This document shows, piece after piece, positions 17,655 to 26,273 of a DNA stretch of 64,000 bases. The position numbers and the translations under genes are program-made. How positions within the stretch are numbered: the first letter of the stretch is position 1; each line of letters opens with the position of its first letter. Origin of the DNA: CAZMGV01 sp964621525 [NCBI: uncultured bacterium] (GTDB lineage: Bacteria; JAGRBM01); contig CAZUMS010000002.1 of assembly GCA_964621525.1 (NCBI GenBank), forward strand, positions 76,827 to 140,826. The letters are read 5' to 3'. The notes under the pieces were generated by a model. The model did no database searches and had not been told where the DNA came from. It saw only the letters and a program-made list of their open reading frames with translations.

Positions 17655-18425
17655 TCAGCGGTGCAGGTCGAGAACTTCGCCCTTCAGCAGGAAGTGGACG
17701 TTCTCGACGCCGGTTTCGGTCACTTCCTTGCGGAGCAGGTCGCGGAAATTGGGTTTGTTGTGGGAGAGATAGACGGTGTAGCGCCGGTTCTTCAGGCGGC
17801 CGATCTGCTCGTGGAGCATCTTCGGCGTCAGGTGGCCGCTGAGGTTCGCCAGGTCGGTCATCATGTTCGGGAAGCTGACCTCGCAGATGAGCCCGAGCAG
17901 GTCCGGCGTGGCATTCAGCACGTCCCAGATCCGGTCGGTGACGCCAGTGTCGCCGGTGAAGCAGAACGAACCGTCATTATTGGAAATTACGTAGGCCGTG
18001 TTGGGGACGGGATGAGCCGTCGAGACGGGAAATACCCGGTATCCCGCGACCGTGAACTGCTTTTCCGGCACGATCGTGTGGTAGACGATCGTCGGATTGG
18101 CCGGCGTGGGAATCTTCGAGAAATCCGGCCAGATCTTGTCGTTCATCAGGTGGTTCCTGAGCGTCGAAATGACGAACTCGGAACCCCACACGTTCAGCGG
18201 AGTCTTCTTGATGCCGATAATGTTGTCGGCGAGGAAGGCGAGGTCCTTGATGTGGTCCAGGTGCGTGTGCGTGATGAGGACGTCGTTCAGCGCGCACTGC
18301 TCATCGAGAGTGAGGCCGCGGCACAGCGAGCCGGCGTCCAGCGCCAGCTCCCCGTTGATCACGAAACCGGTGAGGGCGGTCTCGGGGGTTTCCCCGCCTG
18401 AACAACCGCACACCTTTACCCGCAT
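17655..18425 (-). CDS. metallo-beta-lactamase-fold class II cyclic-nucleotide phosphodiesterase-like protein
   Basis: The product is 256 aa. The metal site HTHLDH is at residues 53-58, and later come CFTGDTGVTDR and VYLSHNKPNF, all as expected for an MBL-fold hydrolase. The extended HTHLDHIKDLAFLADN fits the class II 3',5'-cyclic-nucleotide phosphodiesterase signature (yeast PDE1, Vibrio CpdP) better than RNase Z or lactonase families. It lies directly downstream of a CRP-family regulator (48 bp) in the same orientation. Degradation of cAMP next to a putative cAMP sensor would be a sensible pairing. Substrate is inferred; other MBL hydrolase activities remain possible. No signal peptide is visible, so it is probably cytoplasmic. 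Confidence 0.78.
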   Translation of the reverse strand: MRVKVCGCSGGETPETALTGFVINGELALDAGSLCRGLTLDEQCALNDVLITHTHLDHIKDLAFLADNIIGIKKTPLNVWGSEFVISTLRNHLMNDKIWPDFSKIPTPANPTIVYHTIVPEKQFTVAGYRVFPVSTAHPVPNTAYVISNNDGSFCFTGDTGVTDRIWDVLNATPDLLGLICEVSFPNMMTDLANLSGHLTPKMLHEQIGRLKNRRYTVYLSHNKPNFRDLLRKEVTETGVENVHFLLKGEVLDLHR

Positions 18426-18447
18426 CTGTCCTTGTCCACCCAGTTCT

Positions 18448-18468
18448 CGGGATCTGCCCGGGATCCCG
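18448..18468. repeat. inverted repeat between CRP-type regulator and phosphodiesterase genes
   Basis: The repeat cgggatc / gatcccg with a 7-base spacer sits 6 bp after the regulator stop. No T-tract follows on the minus strand, so it is not a good intrinsic terminator. It may be an mRNA stability hairpin. Confidence 0.35.
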
Positions 18469-18473
18469 CCGGT

Positions 18474-19130
18474 TCAGGAAAACTCGCCGAACTGTTCCTT
18501 GAGGGCAAGATACTCGAGGAATTTCCGGAGCTTTTCCGTCTCGGCAACGATAAACCCGTCGGCCTGGATCTTGAGCAGGTTGCCCTTAACCAGCTTTTCC
18601 AGGATGTCATTAACGTGCTTGGGGTCGGTCCCCGTCTGCGATGCGATCTGTTCCTTGTTACCGGGGATAAACCGGCCGCCGTCGACGGGCTTGCCTTTCT
18701 TGTCCGCCTGACGTGTCAGGAAATGTACCACGCGACTGGAATCGTCGCGAAGCAGAAGGTTCTCGATCTGCTCGTCGGCTTCCTGGAGCCGGTCCGCGAG
18801 AATCTTGATGAGGCGGATGGCGATTTCGGCGTTGCCTTTCAGCATCGCCTCGAAAGTCTTGGGCTCGATGACGAGAAGTTTCGAGTCGACCAGTACCACG
18901 GCCTTGGCCGAGCGGGGCTTGTTCAGGAGAATCGACATTTCTCCAAAGAACGCACCCGGCCCGAGATCGGCCAGCACCTTCTCGACGTCGCGAACCTTCT
19001 TGGAGATCCGGACCTTGCCCTCCTGGAGGACAAACATCTCGCGCCCTTCGGCGCCTTCTTCAAAAATAGTCGTACCGGCCGGGAACACTCGCCCGAACCG
19101 CTGGAAAAGCGCATCTTCCTGAGCACCCAT
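18474..19130 (-). CDS. CRP/FNR-family transcriptional regulator
   Basis: The product is 218 aa. Residues 10-120 are a cyclic-nucleotide-binding beta-roll. Its phosphate-binding cassette reads FFGEMSILLNKPRSAKAVV and retains the Glu and the Arg-Ser pair that contact cyclic nucleotide phosphate and ribose in CAP. A dimerisation helix follows, then a winged helix (about 150-218) with NKEQIASQTGTDPKHVNDILEKL as the recognition HTH. There are no FNR-type cysteines. It is probably a cAMP- or cGMP-responsive DNA-binding protein. The gene is followed by the MBL-fold phosphodiesterase. A 7-bp hairpin at 18448-18468 lies between them but lacks a T-run. Confidence 0.88.
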   Translation of the reverse strand: MGAQEDALFQRFGRVFPAGTTIFEEGAEGREMFVLQEGKVRISKKVRDVEKVLADLGPGAFFGEMSILLNKPRSAKAVVLVDSKLLVIEPKTFEAMLKGNAEIAIRLIKILADRLQEADEQIENLLLRDDSSRVVHFLTRQADKKGKPVDGGRFIPGNKEQIASQTGTDPKHVNDILEKLVKGNLLKIQADGFIVAETEKLRKFLEYLALKEQFGEFS

Positions 19131-19279
19131 GATCCTGTAGTTAAACCTTCCTTACTGGAGTGGGTTAAATTCCGGGAACCCTTACTGATTTGAACTAGTT
19201 AGGTGATTTTCCGGGCCCGAGTCAATGGGGTGCCGTTAATGGAGACTGATCGCCAGCGTGATGAAGTTGTCTCCAGCGC

Positions 19280-19309
19280 TTAACCGCTGCGCCGGGCTTA
19301 GGTTATAAC
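19280..19309 (+). promoter_or_regulatory. candidate sigma70-type promoter for lipoprotein gene at 19349
   Basis: TTAACC at 19280-19285 and TATAAC at 19304-19309 are separated by 18 bp. The start codon is 40 bp further on, preceded by a good ribosome binding site (AGGAG at about 19339-19343). The rest of the 218 bp divergent gap (19131-19348) shows no clear CRP-type palindrome. Confidence 0.45.
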
Positions 19310-19348
19310 GCCTGTCCGCCGCCGGAGTTTCCAGGTACAGGAGTTCCC

Positions 19349-20971
19349 ATGAATGTTTCCCGATCCATGTGCCCCGCTGTGCCGGTGAGAGCCGGCCTGC
19401 TGACCGCCGTTCTCATGCTGGGTACGGGATGCGCGGGCCTGATGCCGCCTCCTCCCCCGCCCGCGTCGTGCCCGGAAACCTCAGCCACTGCCGATGCGCC
19501 ACCTCCGCCCGATGCCAATCCTTATGGTGCGAGCCCCACGGGCGAGGGATTCCAGGCGGATCTCCAGCTCCCCGATCCGGCGCTTTACGAACGGCTGGCT
19601 AAGGAAATTGAGAAATCCACGCTTCCGGCCGATCTGCAAAAGCAGCGGCTTGGCGAGATCGAATCGCTGAGACGTCTGGCGGAGCTGGCGCGCGATCTCG
19701 ACCGCCACGCTTTGTCGGCAGAGAAAGGTGACCGGGACCGCTGGACGGCCCTGTTCCGGGAACTCGTCGTCCTCGTGAAGCTGCGGACCTCCCGGCTCAC
19801 CGGCGGTTCCACTATCACCGAAACGCCCGGAGAAGTACGCCTCGCTCCCCAAACCGGCAGCACGGTCCGGTCTGCGCTCTGGCAGGCAGTGGAGGCAAAG
19901 GACGACGGCAGGGTGCTCGCGCTCTGGGACAACGCACTCAGGGAGCTTCCTGAAGATGAACTGCCGCTCGACATGCTGCCCGAGGTGGCCCGCGCGGCCG
20001 CCCGGACCGGCAGTCCTGAACGGGCGGCGAATTATCTCGAAAGCTTCCTTGAGTCCCTTCGCTATCCCGATCTCCCGGTGCTTACGATGGAACTCGCGGG
20101 TTACTATGCGGCGACTGGCGACACGCTGAAAGCGAAAGATTCCTATGAACGTGTCGTGGCCCGTGTGGAAGACCTTGCACCGCTCGCTCCCAGGGCTAAA
20201 TCGAATCTCCAGACACTCGATCAGCAGGCCAAGGACGAATCGGCGAAACTCAGGGCGAAGCTGATCCAGGCCGAGGCGATTTTCGCCTATGGGACCGATT
20301 ACCCGGCTGCGCACCGGCTTATCGCTGACGTGCTGGCCGAGTCGAAGGACCCGCAGCTCCAGGAGCGGGCCCAGAAACTGATCGAGGGGTTCCGCCAGCG
20401 CCGGATCCAGCTCCTGAACGAGGATCTGACGCGCCTGCGGGCCGACTACATCCAGGGCCGGGTGGACCCCGCCGGGGCCAGGCAGCGGGCTTCCGGCCTT
20501 CGGACGAAGTATCCGGAGCCCGACCTCCAGCCGCTCATCACGAGCGCCACGCTGGATCTCGACGTCCAGCAGGGAAAGGCGAGCGCGGACCGTGCGGCGC
20601 TGGACCGGCAGAAGCTCGCGGCCGCCGACCTTGCGATCAAGGACGGCCGCTATTCCGAGGCAGTGATCATCCTGCGGGAGCTTTCGGTTTCGCCCACCGA
20701 GGGGGGCGCGGCGCTTCAGCGGCTCATCGAGGCGATCGACGGCATCGTGAAGAAGCAGCGGGACAGGAGCGGCGACGCAGTTGCGAGAGCGATGAAGCTC
20801 AAGGACCCGTCCGCCCGCCGCGACGCGCTTGTCGCAGTGCAAAAGCAGCTCGGCCAGCTCCTGACCGACTATCCGGACACGACCGTAAGGCCGCTGATCG
20901 AAAAGGATATCCGGCTGCTCGAAAGCCAGATCCAGAAACTGGCACCGCCGCCGGCTCCTGCCCAGCAGTAG
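19349..20971 (+). CDS. outer-membrane-type lipoprotein with helical repeat body, unknown function
   Basis: The product is 540 aa. A basic N-terminus and hydrophobic core end in LGTGC (Cys at about 28), followed by a Pro-rich spacer, so lipidation is likely. The body is Ala/Leu/Arg/Glu-rich and helical, with TPR-like segments such as ARTGSPERAANYLESFLESL and AGYYAATGDTLKAKDSYERVV. No catalytic motif is seen. It converges on tolB with only 3 bp between the stop codons, occupying the place where pal or a TPR protein would lie in a canonical tol operon, but on the opposite strand. A link with Tol function is speculative. Confidence 0.65.
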   Translation: MNVSRSMCPAVPVRAGLLTAVLMLGTGCAGLMPPPPPPASCPETSATADAPPPPDANPYGASPTGEGFQADLQLPDPALYERLAKEIEKSTLPADLQKQRLGEIESLRRLAELARDLDRHALSAEKGDRDRWTALFRELVVLVKLRTSRLTGGSTITETPGEVRLAPQTGSTVRSALWQAVEAKDDGRVLALWDNALRELPEDELPLDMLPEVARAAARTGSPERAANYLESFLESLRYPDLPVLTMELAGYYAATGDTLKAKDSYERVVARVEDLAPLAPRAKSNLQTLDQQAKDESAKLRAKLIQAEAIFAYGTDYPAAHRLIADVLAESKDPQLQERAQKLIEGFRQRRIQLLNEDLTRLRADYIQGRVDPAGARQRASGLRTKYPEPDLQPLITSATLDLDVQQGKASADRAALDRQKLAAADLAIKDGRYSEAVIILRELSVSPTEGGAALQRLIEAIDGIVKKQRDRSGDAVARAMKLKDPSARRDALVAVQKQLGQLLTDYPDTTVRPLIEKDIRLLESQIQKLAPPPAPAQQ

Positions 20972-20974
20972 CGG

Positions 20975-22276
20975 CTACTTCGGGTCTCTTGGGGACCAGG
21001 AGGGCTGGATCTCGTTCGATGGCGTTTTGGTGATCAGCCGACGCTTCTCACCGTTGGCATCGCTCATCATCAGGTCGTAGTTTTTCGCCCGCTTCGAAGA
21101 ATAGATCAGGAAGTCTCCGCGCGGAGACCATGTCGGGTCCTCGTTGTTGCCGCCCTCCTTCGAGATCAGGACTTCATCCGAGCCGTCGGGGTTCACGGCA
21201 TAGACGTTGAACCCGCGGGCCTCGCGGCGGACAAAGGCGATCCGGTCGCCCCGGGGGCTCCAGGCGGGCGAGGTGTTGTAGTTGCCGAACGTCGTGAGCC
21301 TCCGGCTGCCGCTGCCGTCGGCATTCATGATGTAGACCTGCGGCGAGCCGGTCCGGTCCGAGACGAAGGCGATCTGGGTTCCGTCGGGTGACCAGCTCGG
21401 CGAGAGGCTCGCACCGGCGCCTGTCGTGAGCTGGCGGACCCGCTGTCCGCCGTCCTCGATGGAATAGATCTGCGCATGGGAGCCGGATGACTGGGAGACG
21501 AGCACCCGCGTCTGGTCCGGAGACCAGACGCCGCCCGTGTTCAGCTCGCCCCGGTCCCAGAAGAGGTCCATTACCCGGTTGATGAGGTCGAACCGGTAGA
21601 GGTCGGGCTTCCCCCGCCGGTAGGAAACGAGCATCAGGTTTTTCCCGTCCGGAATCCACCGGGGGGCGGATGCGATGGATCTGGTTTTGGTCAGAGCCTC
21701 CCGGTTGTAGCCGTCGATATCCATGATCATCAGTTCCCGGGCGCCGGTCTCGTCGGACACGAACGCGATCTTCGTCGTGTGGATGCCTTCGACTCCGGCG
21801 AGGTCCTCGGTCACTGCATTCGAGAACCGGTGAGCCATTTGCCGCAGGAGGCGCGTGGAGCCGCTGTATTTCTTGCCCATGCGGAACTGGCCGAGCTTCA
21901 CGTCGTAGAGGCGGGCCTCGATCGTGATGCGGTCGTCGGTCTCTCCACGGATTACCCCTCGTACGTAAGCGGTTATGCCGGTGGGCTGCCAGACGTCGAA
22001 CTTCTGGTCTTCCGGCAGGTAGCTGTCGTCCGTTCTGGGATGCTTTTCGGTTGTCAGGACCTTGAAGAACTCACTCCAGTCGAGGTCATTGCGGATGACG
22101 CTGGCGGCTTCACGCCCCAGAGTATCGGGGGCGTTTTCCGCGGTGAAATCCACCACTGCAACGCCGATCTTCCGGAAACCGGGCCGGAATACCCGGATGG
22201 TTTCCTCTTCCTGTGCAAAGGCGTAGACGGGCAGGGCGGTGAGGAGGGCGAGCAGGGCGAATACGGGTCTGGTCAT
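20975..22276 (-). CDS. tolB: TolB, periplasmic beta-propeller of the Tol-Pal system
   Basis: The reading frame extends to 22399, but the ATG at 22276 begins a clean signal peptide (MTRPVFALLALLTALPVYAFA), giving 433 aa. The N-domain (about 30-170) includes IGVAVVDF and FKVLTTEKHPR. The C-domain is a six-bladed propeller with repeated SWSPDGTQIAFVS-type PD40 units, for example PAWSPRGDRIAFVRR and PTWSPRGDFLIYSS. TolB links TolA to the peptidoglycan-binding lipoprotein Pal during envelope constriction. It is the last gene of the tolQ-tolR-tonB/tolA-tolB run; no pal follows. Confidence 0.93.
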   Translation of the reverse strand: MTRPVFALLALLTALPVYAFAQEEETIRVFRPGFRKIGVAVVDFTAENAPDTLGREAASVIRNDLDWSEFFKVLTTEKHPRTDDSYLPEDQKFDVWQPTGITAYVRGVIRGETDDRITIEARLYDVKLGQFRMGKKYSGSTRLLRQMAHRFSNAVTEDLAGVEGIHTTKIAFVSDETGARELMIMDIDGYNREALTKTRSIASAPRWIPDGKNLMLVSYRRGKPDLYRFDLINRVMDLFWDRGELNTGGVWSPDQTRVLVSQSSGSHAQIYSIEDGGQRVRQLTTGAGASLSPSWSPDGTQIAFVSDRTGSPQVYIMNADGSGSRRLTTFGNYNTSPAWSPRGDRIAFVRREARGFNVYAVNPDGSDEVLISKEGGNNEDPTWSPRGDFLIYSSKRAKNYDLMMSDANGEKRRLITKTPSNEIQPSWSPRDPK

Positions 22277-22289
22277 TCCGGCGGTTCCG

Positions 22290-23291
22290 TTACTGGTCGA
22301 GAGAGCGGTTGTCGAAAACGATATTGATGATCCGGGGGAAACCGGCCGGAGGGATGCCGACACTTTCTGTCGCAGCGATCGTCCTTGAGACCGCCTCATC
22401 GAACACCCGGTTGCCGGAGCCTTTGACGAGCTTCGAGGAGTTCACGTCCCCGTCTTCCGACAGTTCGATCCGGAACGTCGCTTCGAGCTGGAGCCCCTTC
22501 ACCGAGGCGGGGACTTCCCAGTTGTCCCGCACGGCGGCGATGATCTGGCCCCGGTAGCCGTCGAACGCCCCGCGCTGGACCCGGTCGGCCGAGGCGAGGA
22601 GCGACTGGGTATTGGCAGTGCCGCCGGGTGCTCCGCTTCCGCTGGCAGCCGGGCCGGACGATGGACCTGAGGAACTGCCTGTCCTGGAAGCTTCGAGGCC
22701 GGTCTTGTTCGCGAGCGCGATGGCGTCCCGGGCTTCCTTCAGTTTCTGGGCCAGTTTCTCCTCAAGTTCGGACCGCCTGCGGGTTGCGTCCGAAGCTGCC
22801 GGAGTTTCGGGGGCCTGTGTTTTCGATCTGGACGGGGCAGCGGCGACGGCCTTGTCCGCCTTTTTCTGCTCAGCCCGCTCGAGGCGTCTTCTGTCTTCGA
22901 TGGAGCGGGGCTTGGTCATGAGCGGGACTGCGGACTTGTCCACGGATGGGGCGGCGGGTGCGGTCTTCGTGGGTTCATTACGGGCGGGAGCAGGCGCTGC
23001 TTCGGCCGGAGGCGGTGGTTTCGACGAAACAGGTTCCGCTACTGGTGGTGCTTTCGCTGGCCCACCCCGTGAAACGGCTGGCGCGGGAGAAAAGGCCGGC
23101 AAGGAATCCGACAGGGAGACCGTCAGGGTGTCCTGGTTTTTCCAGTTGTCTTCGGGCGAGGAGGACAGCAGTTCCGGCATCACGAAGGCAAGGCCGAACA
23201 GGACAAGGTGCAGGGCGGCCGACACGGTGAGGAACCGCACAACCGGGCCTTGCTCGCCGTGCGGGTGGAGACGTACCGCATCCGCTGCCAT
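22290..23291 (-). CDS. TolA/TonB-family energy-transducing protein
   Basis: The product is 333 aa from the ATG at 23291; the frame is open 50 codons further, inside tolR, without sense. A single transmembrane helix (about 18-38, FLTVSAALHLVLFGLAFV) contains the Ser and His of the family's SHLS-like motif. A Pro/Ala/Lys-rich spacer and charged helix (about 100-215) follow, then a Ser/Gly linker and a globular C-domain (about 245-333, IIAAVRDNWEVPASVKG, FRIELSEDGDVNSSKLVKGSG). The C-domain is of TonB-C/TolA-III type. Given tolQ, tolR and tolB around it, a TolA role is most likely. Confidence 0.85.
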   Translation of the reverse strand: MAADAVRLHPHGEQGPVVRFLTVSAALHLVLFGLAFVMPELLSSSPEDNWKNQDTLTVSLSDSLPAFSPAPAVSRGGPAKAPPVAEPVSSKPPPPAEAAPAPARNEPTKTAPAAPSVDKSAVPLMTKPRSIEDRRRLERAEQKKADKAVAAAPSRSKTQAPETPAASDATRRRSELEEKLAQKLKEARDAIALANKTGLEASRTGSSSGPSSGPAASGSGAPGGTANTQSLLASADRVQRGAFDGYRGQIIAAVRDNWEVPASVKGLQLEATFRIELSEDGDVNSSKLVKGSGNRVFDEAVSRTIAATESVGIPPAGFPRIINIVFDNRSLDQ

Positions 23292-23295
23292 GGCC

Positions 23296-23730
23296 TTACT
23301 CCGGCTTCCCTTCGAGCTGCTCCGGCTCGGTAATGAGCGAGAGCCGCGTGATACCGTTAGCCCGGAGATTCGCCATGGTGCGGACCACCTCGCCGTACTG
23401 CACGCGGCGATCGGCGCGCAGATACACGGTGGGGTCGGCATCCGGCCGGCTTTCGAGCTTTTTCCGGATGCGGGCCGGGAGGTCCGCCGGGCGGATGCTT
23501 TCCCGGTCCAGATACACCTCGCCGCCCCGGGTGATGGAGACGATGACTGCGTCCCGGGCGGCGGCGGGCGTCGCCTCGCGGGTCTTGGGCAGCTCCACCT
23601 TTACGCCGCCCACAAGTGCCGGGACCGTCACCATGAAGATGACCAGCAGGACGAGCATGACGTCCACGAGCGGCGTCACGTTGATGTCGCTCACGAGGCC
23701 CGAATCGTCGCCGCCGGAACCGAACGCCAT
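23296..23730 (-). CDS. tolR: TolR/ExbD-family proton-channel protein
   Basis: The product is 144 aa. A single N-terminal transmembrane helix includes the conserved SDINVTPLVDVMLVLLVIF motif, with the Asp at TPLVD that carries protons together with TolQ. A periplasmic domain follows with GVKVELPKT and VYLRADRRVQYGEVV, then MANLRANGITRLSLIT. The start overlaps the tolQ stop by one base (TGATG). It energises the Tol system using the proton gradient; an ExbD role for TonB is the alternative, but the tolB neighbour favours TolR. Confidence 0.93.
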   Translation of the reverse strand: MAFGSGGDDSGLVSDINVTPLVDVMLVLLVIFMVTVPALVGGVKVELPKTREATPAAARDAVIVSITRGGEVYLDRESIRPADLPARIRKKLESRPDADPTVYLRADRRVQYGEVVRTMANLRANGITRLSLITEPEQLEGKPE

Positions 23731-24464
23731 CAGGACCCCTTCCGGATGAAATGCCGCTGGATGGCATTCAGGAGATCGGCGCCGAATCCGTTCAGGTCGC
23801 GCATGAGAATCCGCACGCGGGTCCCGATGAAGTTATAGGCGATGACCGCCGGAATCGCGGCGAACAGGCCGACGGCGGTGGCGATGAGGGCTTCGGCGAT
23901 GCCGGGGGCGACGACGGCGAGATCGGCCGATTTCAGCTGACCGATGGCCGAGAAGCTCGTCATGATGCCCCAGACCGTTCCGAAGAGGCCGATGAAGGGG
24001 GACGCACTGCCCGCCGTCGCCAGGAACACGAGGTAGTTCTCCAGCCGGGTCTGCTCGGCAGTGAGGCTCCTCTGGAGGGCGCGTTCCAGGTTCGGAGACC
24101 ATTGGTGGCTCTTTTCGGCGGGGGAGGTTTCCTCGCCGACGCCCATGGAGATCAGTTCACCGTAGCCGGCCTGGAACACCCTCGCTGCAGGGCCTCCGGC
24201 GGTGCCCGAGCGGATTTCCTGCGCCAGCTTGTCCAGATCGCGGAGTTCCCAGAACCGGTCGATGAAGGCAGCCACCTGCCGGTTGGCGGTCCGGATCTGG
24301 TTCCATTTGAGGAAGATGAGGCCCCACGAGACGATCGAAATCGCCACAAGGACGAACAGGACCGCGAGTCCGATGCCGGAACTGTGGGCGAGGATTTCCC
24401 CGAGTGAGAGGCTGGCCGCCCCGGTTTCGCCAGGCAGAAAGAGTGAGACAGGAAGGTTTTCCAA
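23730..24464 (-). CDS. tolQ: TolQ/ExbB-family proton-channel protein
   Basis: The product is 244 aa with three transmembrane segments (about 32-54, 145-165 and 192-215). The second and third carry TAGSASPFIGLFGTVWGIM and IAEALIATAVGLFAAIPAVIAYN, the diagnostic MotA/TolQ/ExbB sequences. The start is TTG, because no in-frame ATG precedes the first helix and the next one is internal. The ribosome binding site is weak. A 7-bp GC hairpin (24486-24504, ccggcct-gaaag-aggccgg) sits just upstream in the leader. It heads the tol operon and is divergent from the methyltransferase-like gene. Confidence 0.93.
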   Translation of the reverse strand: MENLPVSLFLPGETGAASLSLGEILAHSSGIGLAVLFVLVAISIVSWGLIFLKWNQIRTANRQVAAFIDRFWELRDLDKLAQEIRSGTAGGPAARVFQAGYGELISMGVGEETSPAEKSHQWSPNLERALQRSLTAEQTRLENYLVFLATAGSASPFIGLFGTVWGIMTSFSAIGQLKSADLAVVAPGIAEALIATAVGLFAAIPAVIAYNFIGTRVRILMRDLNGFGADLLNAIQRHFIRKGS

Positions 24465-24694
24465 GAGTACCGGCGCCCGCTTTCACCGGCCTGAAAGAGG
24501 CCGGGCCCGCGCCCTCACCCGGTTACAAAGGATGCAACCCGTTCACTAAACGACAAATGACGTTCCAAGTCAACCAGAACGCCGATGAAGCCTGCTTCAC
24601 TTTTGTTTCGTGGCCGCCGCCGGGAAATGCGCTAGAGTCGGACATCCGCATTTCAAGGGAGCACGTTTTTCTGGAGCCCTCAGCCGCTCAGGAC

Positions 24695-25444
24695 ATGAAT
24701 CCGCACCTCGGGATGCTGCTTCATGTGGCCGCCTTCGCCTTCTGGTCCAGCTTCTGGCCGCGCGATTTCGTGAAGAAGCGGCTGGAGCCCGCGATGGGCT
24801 GGGTCGGTTACCGGTTCTTCTATAACTTCGGTGTGATCTTCCTGCTCGGGGCGTCGATCCTCTACCTCGCGCAGAAGAATCCCGAATCGGTCGTTTTGTG
24901 GAACCTCCGGGGCGAGCCCTGGTTTCGGCCGCTTATCTACATTCTCATGGCGCTGAGTGTTTTCTTCCTCTACGCGGTTGTGCCCATGGGGCTCTCGTTC
25001 TGGGGCCTCTGGAAGCCGCCGGAAAAGTTCGAACTGCTCCAGACGGGTATCTACCGGGTAACGCGCCACCCGCTCTATGTGGCGGTCTTCTTCATGCTGC
25101 TCGCGAAGACGCTCGTGTTCGGAACCCTGATGGCCGTGATCTGGTCCGTGGGGCTTCTCGCCTACAACGTCCTCGGCGTCTGGTACCTGGAAACTCCGTC
25201 GGTCCGGGCGCACTGGGGCCGGGAGTTCGAGGACTACGAGAAGCGGGTCCACTGGTTCCCGTTCCTCTCGATCCTTCAGGGCAGGGAAAAGTTCGTCTGG
25301 AGCGAATTCTCGCCCGCAGGCTTGATCGGTCTGGCGCTGACCTACTTCGGCCTGATCGCGCTTCACCCGCTGCTGGTGAAGCTCGTCTACGAGCTTCCCC
25401 GGCTGGGCTACGTCACCGGATGGTTCCGGGACCGGCTGTTCTGA
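24695..25444 (+). CDS. integral membrane NnrU / isoprenylcysteine methyltransferase-like protein
   Basis: The product is 249 aa from the ATG at 24695. The frame is open 97 codons upstream, but that part is soluble-looking and crosses the tol promoter region. About five to six hydrophobic helices are present. The segment GIYRVTRHPLYVAVFF (with RHP-x-Y), followed by REFEDYEKRV, resembles the SAM-binding core of the ICMT/PEMT/NnrU superfamily. Such enzymes methylate small thiols, prenylcysteine or lipids. The substrate is not predictable. It stands alone, convergent with the enoyl-CoA hydratase gene (6 bp gap). Confidence 0.65.
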   Translation: MNPHLGMLLHVAAFAFWSSFWPRDFVKKRLEPAMGWVGYRFFYNFGVIFLLGASILYLAQKNPESVVLWNLRGEPWFRPLIYILMALSVFFLYAVVPMGLSFWGLWKPPEKFELLQTGIYRVTRHPLYVAVFFMLLAKTLVFGTLMAVIWSVGLLAYNVLGVWYLETPSVRAHWGREFEDYEKRVHWFPFLSILQGREKFVWSEFSPAGLIGLALTYFGLIALHPLLVKLVYELPRLGYVTGWFRDRLF

Positions 25445-25450
25445 TCCGGC

Positions 25451-26176
25451 TTACTTGATATTCGCGAACGGTCCTGTCGTCAGAAAGCCCGACATTTCGT
25501 CGGCGCCGCGCTTCAGCGCCTCGTCGAGGAGCGGCTTCCTGAGCCGCCGCTTGGTCGTCGTGTAGGCGGGCTGCATGAGCCGGCCGAGTTCCTTCGCCTT
25601 CTCGAGAGCCTTGGGCATGAGATCGGCCGCCGAGGGGACCAGTTCCTGGGCCACGTCTCGGCGGTGCGCCTCCTTCGGCGTCATCACGCGGGCGTGGACC
25701 ATCATGTCCATGTGATAGCGGTGCGGGATCGACTGCCCGCAGGTCGCGATCACCCATGAGGGGAGCGGCAGGCCGATGGCCGTCTCGTTCAGGCCGTATT
25801 TGTGGCTGTCGTCGTCCACGGCGATGCGATAGTCGCCCATGAGATACAGCACCATGCCGCCGGCGAGGGCGTGCCCGCCGCCCGCACAGATCACCGGGGC
25901 CGGGAACAGGAAAACTTTCTGCATGGCGACGGGGAATCCTTCGAGCGTCTTGATCAGCTCGTCCTTCTTCAGCATCGGCAGGGCCTTGAGATCGAGGCCC
26001 CCGGAGAAGAACTTCTCGCGGCCCGTGATGATAAGCGCCGACACCTTGTCCGCTTCGGCCTTCTCGAGGGCGGCCGTCATCTGGGCGAAGAATTCGCCCT
26101 GCATGGCGTTCGCCTTGCCGTCGTCCATGCGGATGATGCCGGTCTTGCCTTCGAGCGAGTAGTGGATCCGTTCCAT
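25451..26176 (-). CDS. enoyl-CoA hydratase/isomerase family protein
   Basis: The product is 241 aa with a crotonase fold. EKFFSGGLDLKAL supplies the first oxyanion-hole strand and GGHALAGGMVLYLM the second. A Glu in KYGLNETAIGLPLP fits the hydratase/isomerase site. The residue matching the second catalytic Glu of rat crotonase appears not to be Glu, so delta3-delta2 enoyl-CoA isomerase or another crotonase activity is possible. A terminator lies just upstream at the end of the SDR gene, so it either has its own promoter in about 40 bp or depends on read-through. It probably acts in fatty-acid beta-oxidation. Confidence 0.86.
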   Translation of the reverse strand: MERIHYSLEGKTGIIRMDDGKANAMQGEFFAQMTAALEKAEADKVSALIITGREKFFSGGLDLKALPMLKKDELIKTLEGFPVAMQKVFLFPAPVICAGGGHALAGGMVLYLMGDYRIAVDDDSHKYGLNETAIGLPLPSWVIATCGQSIPHRYHMDMMVHARVMTPKEAHRRDVAQELVPSAADLMPKALEKAKELGRLMQPAYTTTKRRLRKPLLDEALKRGADEMSGFLTTGPFANIK

Positions 26177-26213
26177 GCGGGAATCTCCTGTGGATTTAAG
26201 GGAAGTATGTCAG

Positions 26214-26247
26214 GAAAAACCCCGGTCCCGTTGCCGAGTACCGGGGT
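26214..26247 (-). terminator. intrinsic terminator of the SDR gene
   Basis: On the minus strand there is a perfect 8-bp stem, accccggt / accggggt (26219-26226 with 26240-26247), with a 13-base loop. It is followed directly by TTTTT (26219-26215). It lies 27 bp after the SDR stop codon. Confidence 0.8.
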
Positions 26248-26273
26248 CTCCCGTGGTGCGAACGCCGCCTGTC

